Part shown: positions 6,255 through 7,267 of the stretch, one piece after another
How positions within the stretch are numbered: the first letter of the stretch is position 1
How the letters are laid out: every line of letters begins with the position of its first letter
DNA from: an uncultured Bacteroidales bacterium
Lineage (GTDB): Bacteria; Bacteroidota; Bacteroidia; Bacteroidales; Bacteroidaceae
DNA: 7,267 nucleotides
Direction: 5' to 3'
Assembly (NCBI GenBank): GCA_937995875.1
Contig: CALKIW010000095.1
Span: forward strand, 1 to 7,267
Program-made: the position numbers and the translations under genes
The notes under the pieces: model-generated
Told to the model about the DNA's origin: nothing
Seen by the model: only the letters and a program-made list of their open reading frames with translations
Database searches by the model: none

Positions 6255-6668
6255 ATGCAAATAAAAATAGAATCATTGGAACAAATCCGTGAAGCTGCAC
6301 GGGAGTTTGTTCAACACATCGGCAGCAGCAAGGTGTTTGCCTTTTACGGCAAGATGGGCGCCGGAAAGACGACTTTCATCAAGGCCGTCTGTGAGGAACT
6401 GGGCGTGGAAGACGTCATCACGTCTCCCACCTTTGCCATCGTCAATGAGTATCGCTCGGCCACGACCGACGAACTGATTTATCATTTCGACTTCTATCGC
6501 ATCAAGAAACTCGAAGAAGTTTACGACATGGGCTATGAAGACTATTTCTACAGTGGGGCGCTGTGCTTCCTGGAATGGCCGGAACTCATCGAGGAGATTT
6601 TGCCGGGTGACGCGGTGAAGGTCACCATCACCGAGACAGAAAACGGCAGTCGTGTTGTAGATTTCTGA
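6255..6668 (+). CDS. tsaE: tRNA threonylcarbamoyladenosine synthesis ATPase TsaE
   Basis: TsaE is the P-loop ATPase that works with TsaB and TsaD to put the t6A modification on A37 of ANN-decoding tRNAs in the cytoplasm. The 137-residue protein has the family's usual size and order of motifs: Walker A GKMGAGKTT at 32-40, SPTF at 57-60 (switch region), HFDFYR at 77-82 and EWPE at 107-110. The ATG at 6255 is the natural start, since the Walker A position is then typical. No Shine-Dalgarno site is visible; the leader is made of repeat heptamers ending in an AT-rich stretch. It probably relies on read-through from dnaE or on an unrecognised promoter inside the repeat. The partner genes tsaB and tsaD are not in the window. 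Confidence 0.95.
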   Translation: MQIKIESLEQIREAAREFVQHIGSSKVFAFYGKMGAGKTTFIKAVCEELGVEDVITSPTFAIVNEYRSATTDELIYHFDFYRIKKLEEVYDMGYEDYFYSGALCFLEWPELIEEILPGDAVKVTITETENGSRVVDF

Positions 6669-6685
6669 CCTTTTGCCCACAATGC

Positions 6686-6716
6686 TTGTAAAGTTCAAGG
6701 TAAATGCTTAACTTTG
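6686..6716 (+). promoter_or_regulatory. Predicted trxA promoter
   Basis: TTG at 6686-6688 and TAACTTTG at 6709-6716 are 20 bases apart, a full match to the Bacteroidetes promoter. It shares the spacing, and all but the last base of the -7 element, with the dnaE promoter. Transcription from about 6723 would give a 40-base A-rich leader. trxA can thus be expressed independently of tsaE. Confidence 0.75.
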
Positions 6717-6764
6717 CTTGATGTAACGAACAAACAATAATCAGTAAATTATAAAAAAGAAAAA

Positions 6765-7079
6765 ATGGAAGTTGAAATTACAACAGAAAATTTCGAGAGC
6801 TATAAGAATGGCGAATTGCCTTTGGTGGTAGACCTTTGGGCTACATGGTGCGGCCCCTGCCGCATGGTTGGACCAATCATGACAGAATTGGCAGAGGAGT
6901 ATGATGGCAAGCTCGTTGTCGGCAAATGCAACGTAGAAGACAACGACGACATCGCCACGGAGTTTGGTGTGCGCAACATCCCTACGGTGTTGTTCTTCAA
7001 GGGTGGCCAGCTGGTAGACAAGTTTGTCGGTGCTGCCGCCAAGGACAAGTATAAGGAAAAGTTCGACGCCTTGCTTTAA
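6765..7079 (+). CDS. trxA: Thioredoxin
   Basis: This is a classical cytoplasmic thioredoxin of 104 residues that reduces protein disulfides and donates electrons to enzymes such as ribonucleotide reductase and peroxiredoxins, being recharged by thioredoxin reductase. The redox site WCGPC lies at 28-32 with C29 and C32, preceded by the buried D23 (VVDLWATWC), and the cis-proline is P73 in NIPTV. The length and absence of a signal peptide separate it from periplasmic thioredoxin-like proteins. One additional cysteine, C55, sits in KCNVED. The start at 6765 follows an A-rich tract (AAAAAAGAAAAA) rather than a Shine-Dalgarno site, as is common for highly expressed Bacteroidetes genes. It lies 96 bases after tsaE with its own promoter. 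Confidence 0.97.
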   Translation: MEVEITTENFESYKNGELPLVVDLWATWCGPCRMVGPIMTELAEEYDGKLVVGKCNVEDNDDIATEFGVRNIPTVLFFKGGQLVDKFVGAAAKDKYKEKFDALL

Positions 7080-7126
7080 TACCTTGATAAAGGCACTTGC
7101 AGGCAATGACTTCAGGAATGTTGTCC

Positions 7127-7147
7127 TGACAGGCCAAGCGCCTGTCA
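7127..7147 (+). terminator. Possible trxA terminator hairpin
   Basis: TGACAGGC (7127-7134) and GCCTGTCA (7140-7147) form a perfect 8-base stem with a five-base loop, starting 47 bases after the trxA stop codon. The following bases (TCTTACAG) are only weakly T-rich, so it is not a textbook intrinsic terminator. A second stem, TCAGGA (7112-7117) with TCCTGA (7124-7129), shares bases with it and would compete. Confidence 0.5.
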
Positions 7148-7165
7148 TCTTACAGATAATACAAT

Positions 7166-7209
7166 ATACAGCGTTTATGCCCAAAAGATACATGGCATAG
7201 ACGCTGTAT
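7166..7209 (+). other. Long hairpin: 16-base arms, 12-base loop
   Basis: ATACAGCGTTTATGCC (7166-7181) pairs with GGCATAGACGCTGTAT (7194-7209). Every position is Watson-Crick except T7175 with G7200, a wobble pair in plus-strand RNA; T7165 with G7210 could add another wobble. On the minus strand both would be A-C mismatches. There is no T-run after it. It could be a structured 3' end of trxA, an RNA element upstream of the next gene, a protein-binding palindrome or a repetitive palindrome. No gene is visible in 7080-7267. Confidence 0.8.
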
Positions 7210-7267
7210 GCGTATATACCTATCCGGCCCTCAATACATCTCTATCAGTTGTCTGCAACCTCAAATC

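Overview
The window looks like chromosomal housekeeping DNA from a member of the Bacteroidales, most likely Prevotella or a close relative. The grounds are the Bacteroidetes-type promoters (TTG, 19-20 bases, then TAnnTTTG), the weak use of Shine-Dalgarno sites, a 1239-residue DnaE, a DUF4834 protein, and AT-rich heptamer repeats between genes. The genus is inferred from sequence style, not from a database search. No phage, transposase, CRISPR array, rRNA or tRNA is visible.

Layout. Bases 1-210 hold no gene but are packed with repeats. Three genes follow on the minus strand: a DUF4834 membrane protein (211-516), pssA (666-1391) and psd (1557-2249). Transcription runs psd, pssA, DUF4834, probably as one operon from a promoter at 2280-2309. 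A 134-base divergent region separates psd from dnaE (2384-6103, plus strand), the replicative DNA polymerase III alpha subunit. After dnaE come a repeat-filled gap of 151 bases, tsaE (6255-6668), a clear promoter, and trxA (6765-7079). The last 188 bases hold no gene, but contain a probable terminator-like hairpin and a second, longer one.

Function. Psd and PssA are consecutive enzymes of phosphatidylethanolamine synthesis: PssA makes phosphatidylserine from CDP-diacylglycerol and serine, and Psd decarboxylates it. DUF4834 is an uncharacterised one-helix membrane protein in the same cluster. DnaE copies the chromosome, TsaE is the ATPase of the tRNA t6A synthesis complex, and TrxA is the general dithiol reductant.

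The most unusual feature is not a gene. A 119-base element just downstream of dnaE (6101-6219) recurs in inverted orientation at 1-119 with 110 of 119 matches and no gaps. The two copies flank all four genes from DUF4834 to dnaE. Each copy lies downstream of a stop codon in the same orientation relative to the gene before it. Both are built from heptamers of the form TTCAnnn around a non-repetitive core. Separate 9-base and 19-base tandem repeats fill the gap between pssA and DUF4834. I see no convincing evidence of a new multi-gene system; the repeats and the hairpin at 7166-7209 deserve the second look.
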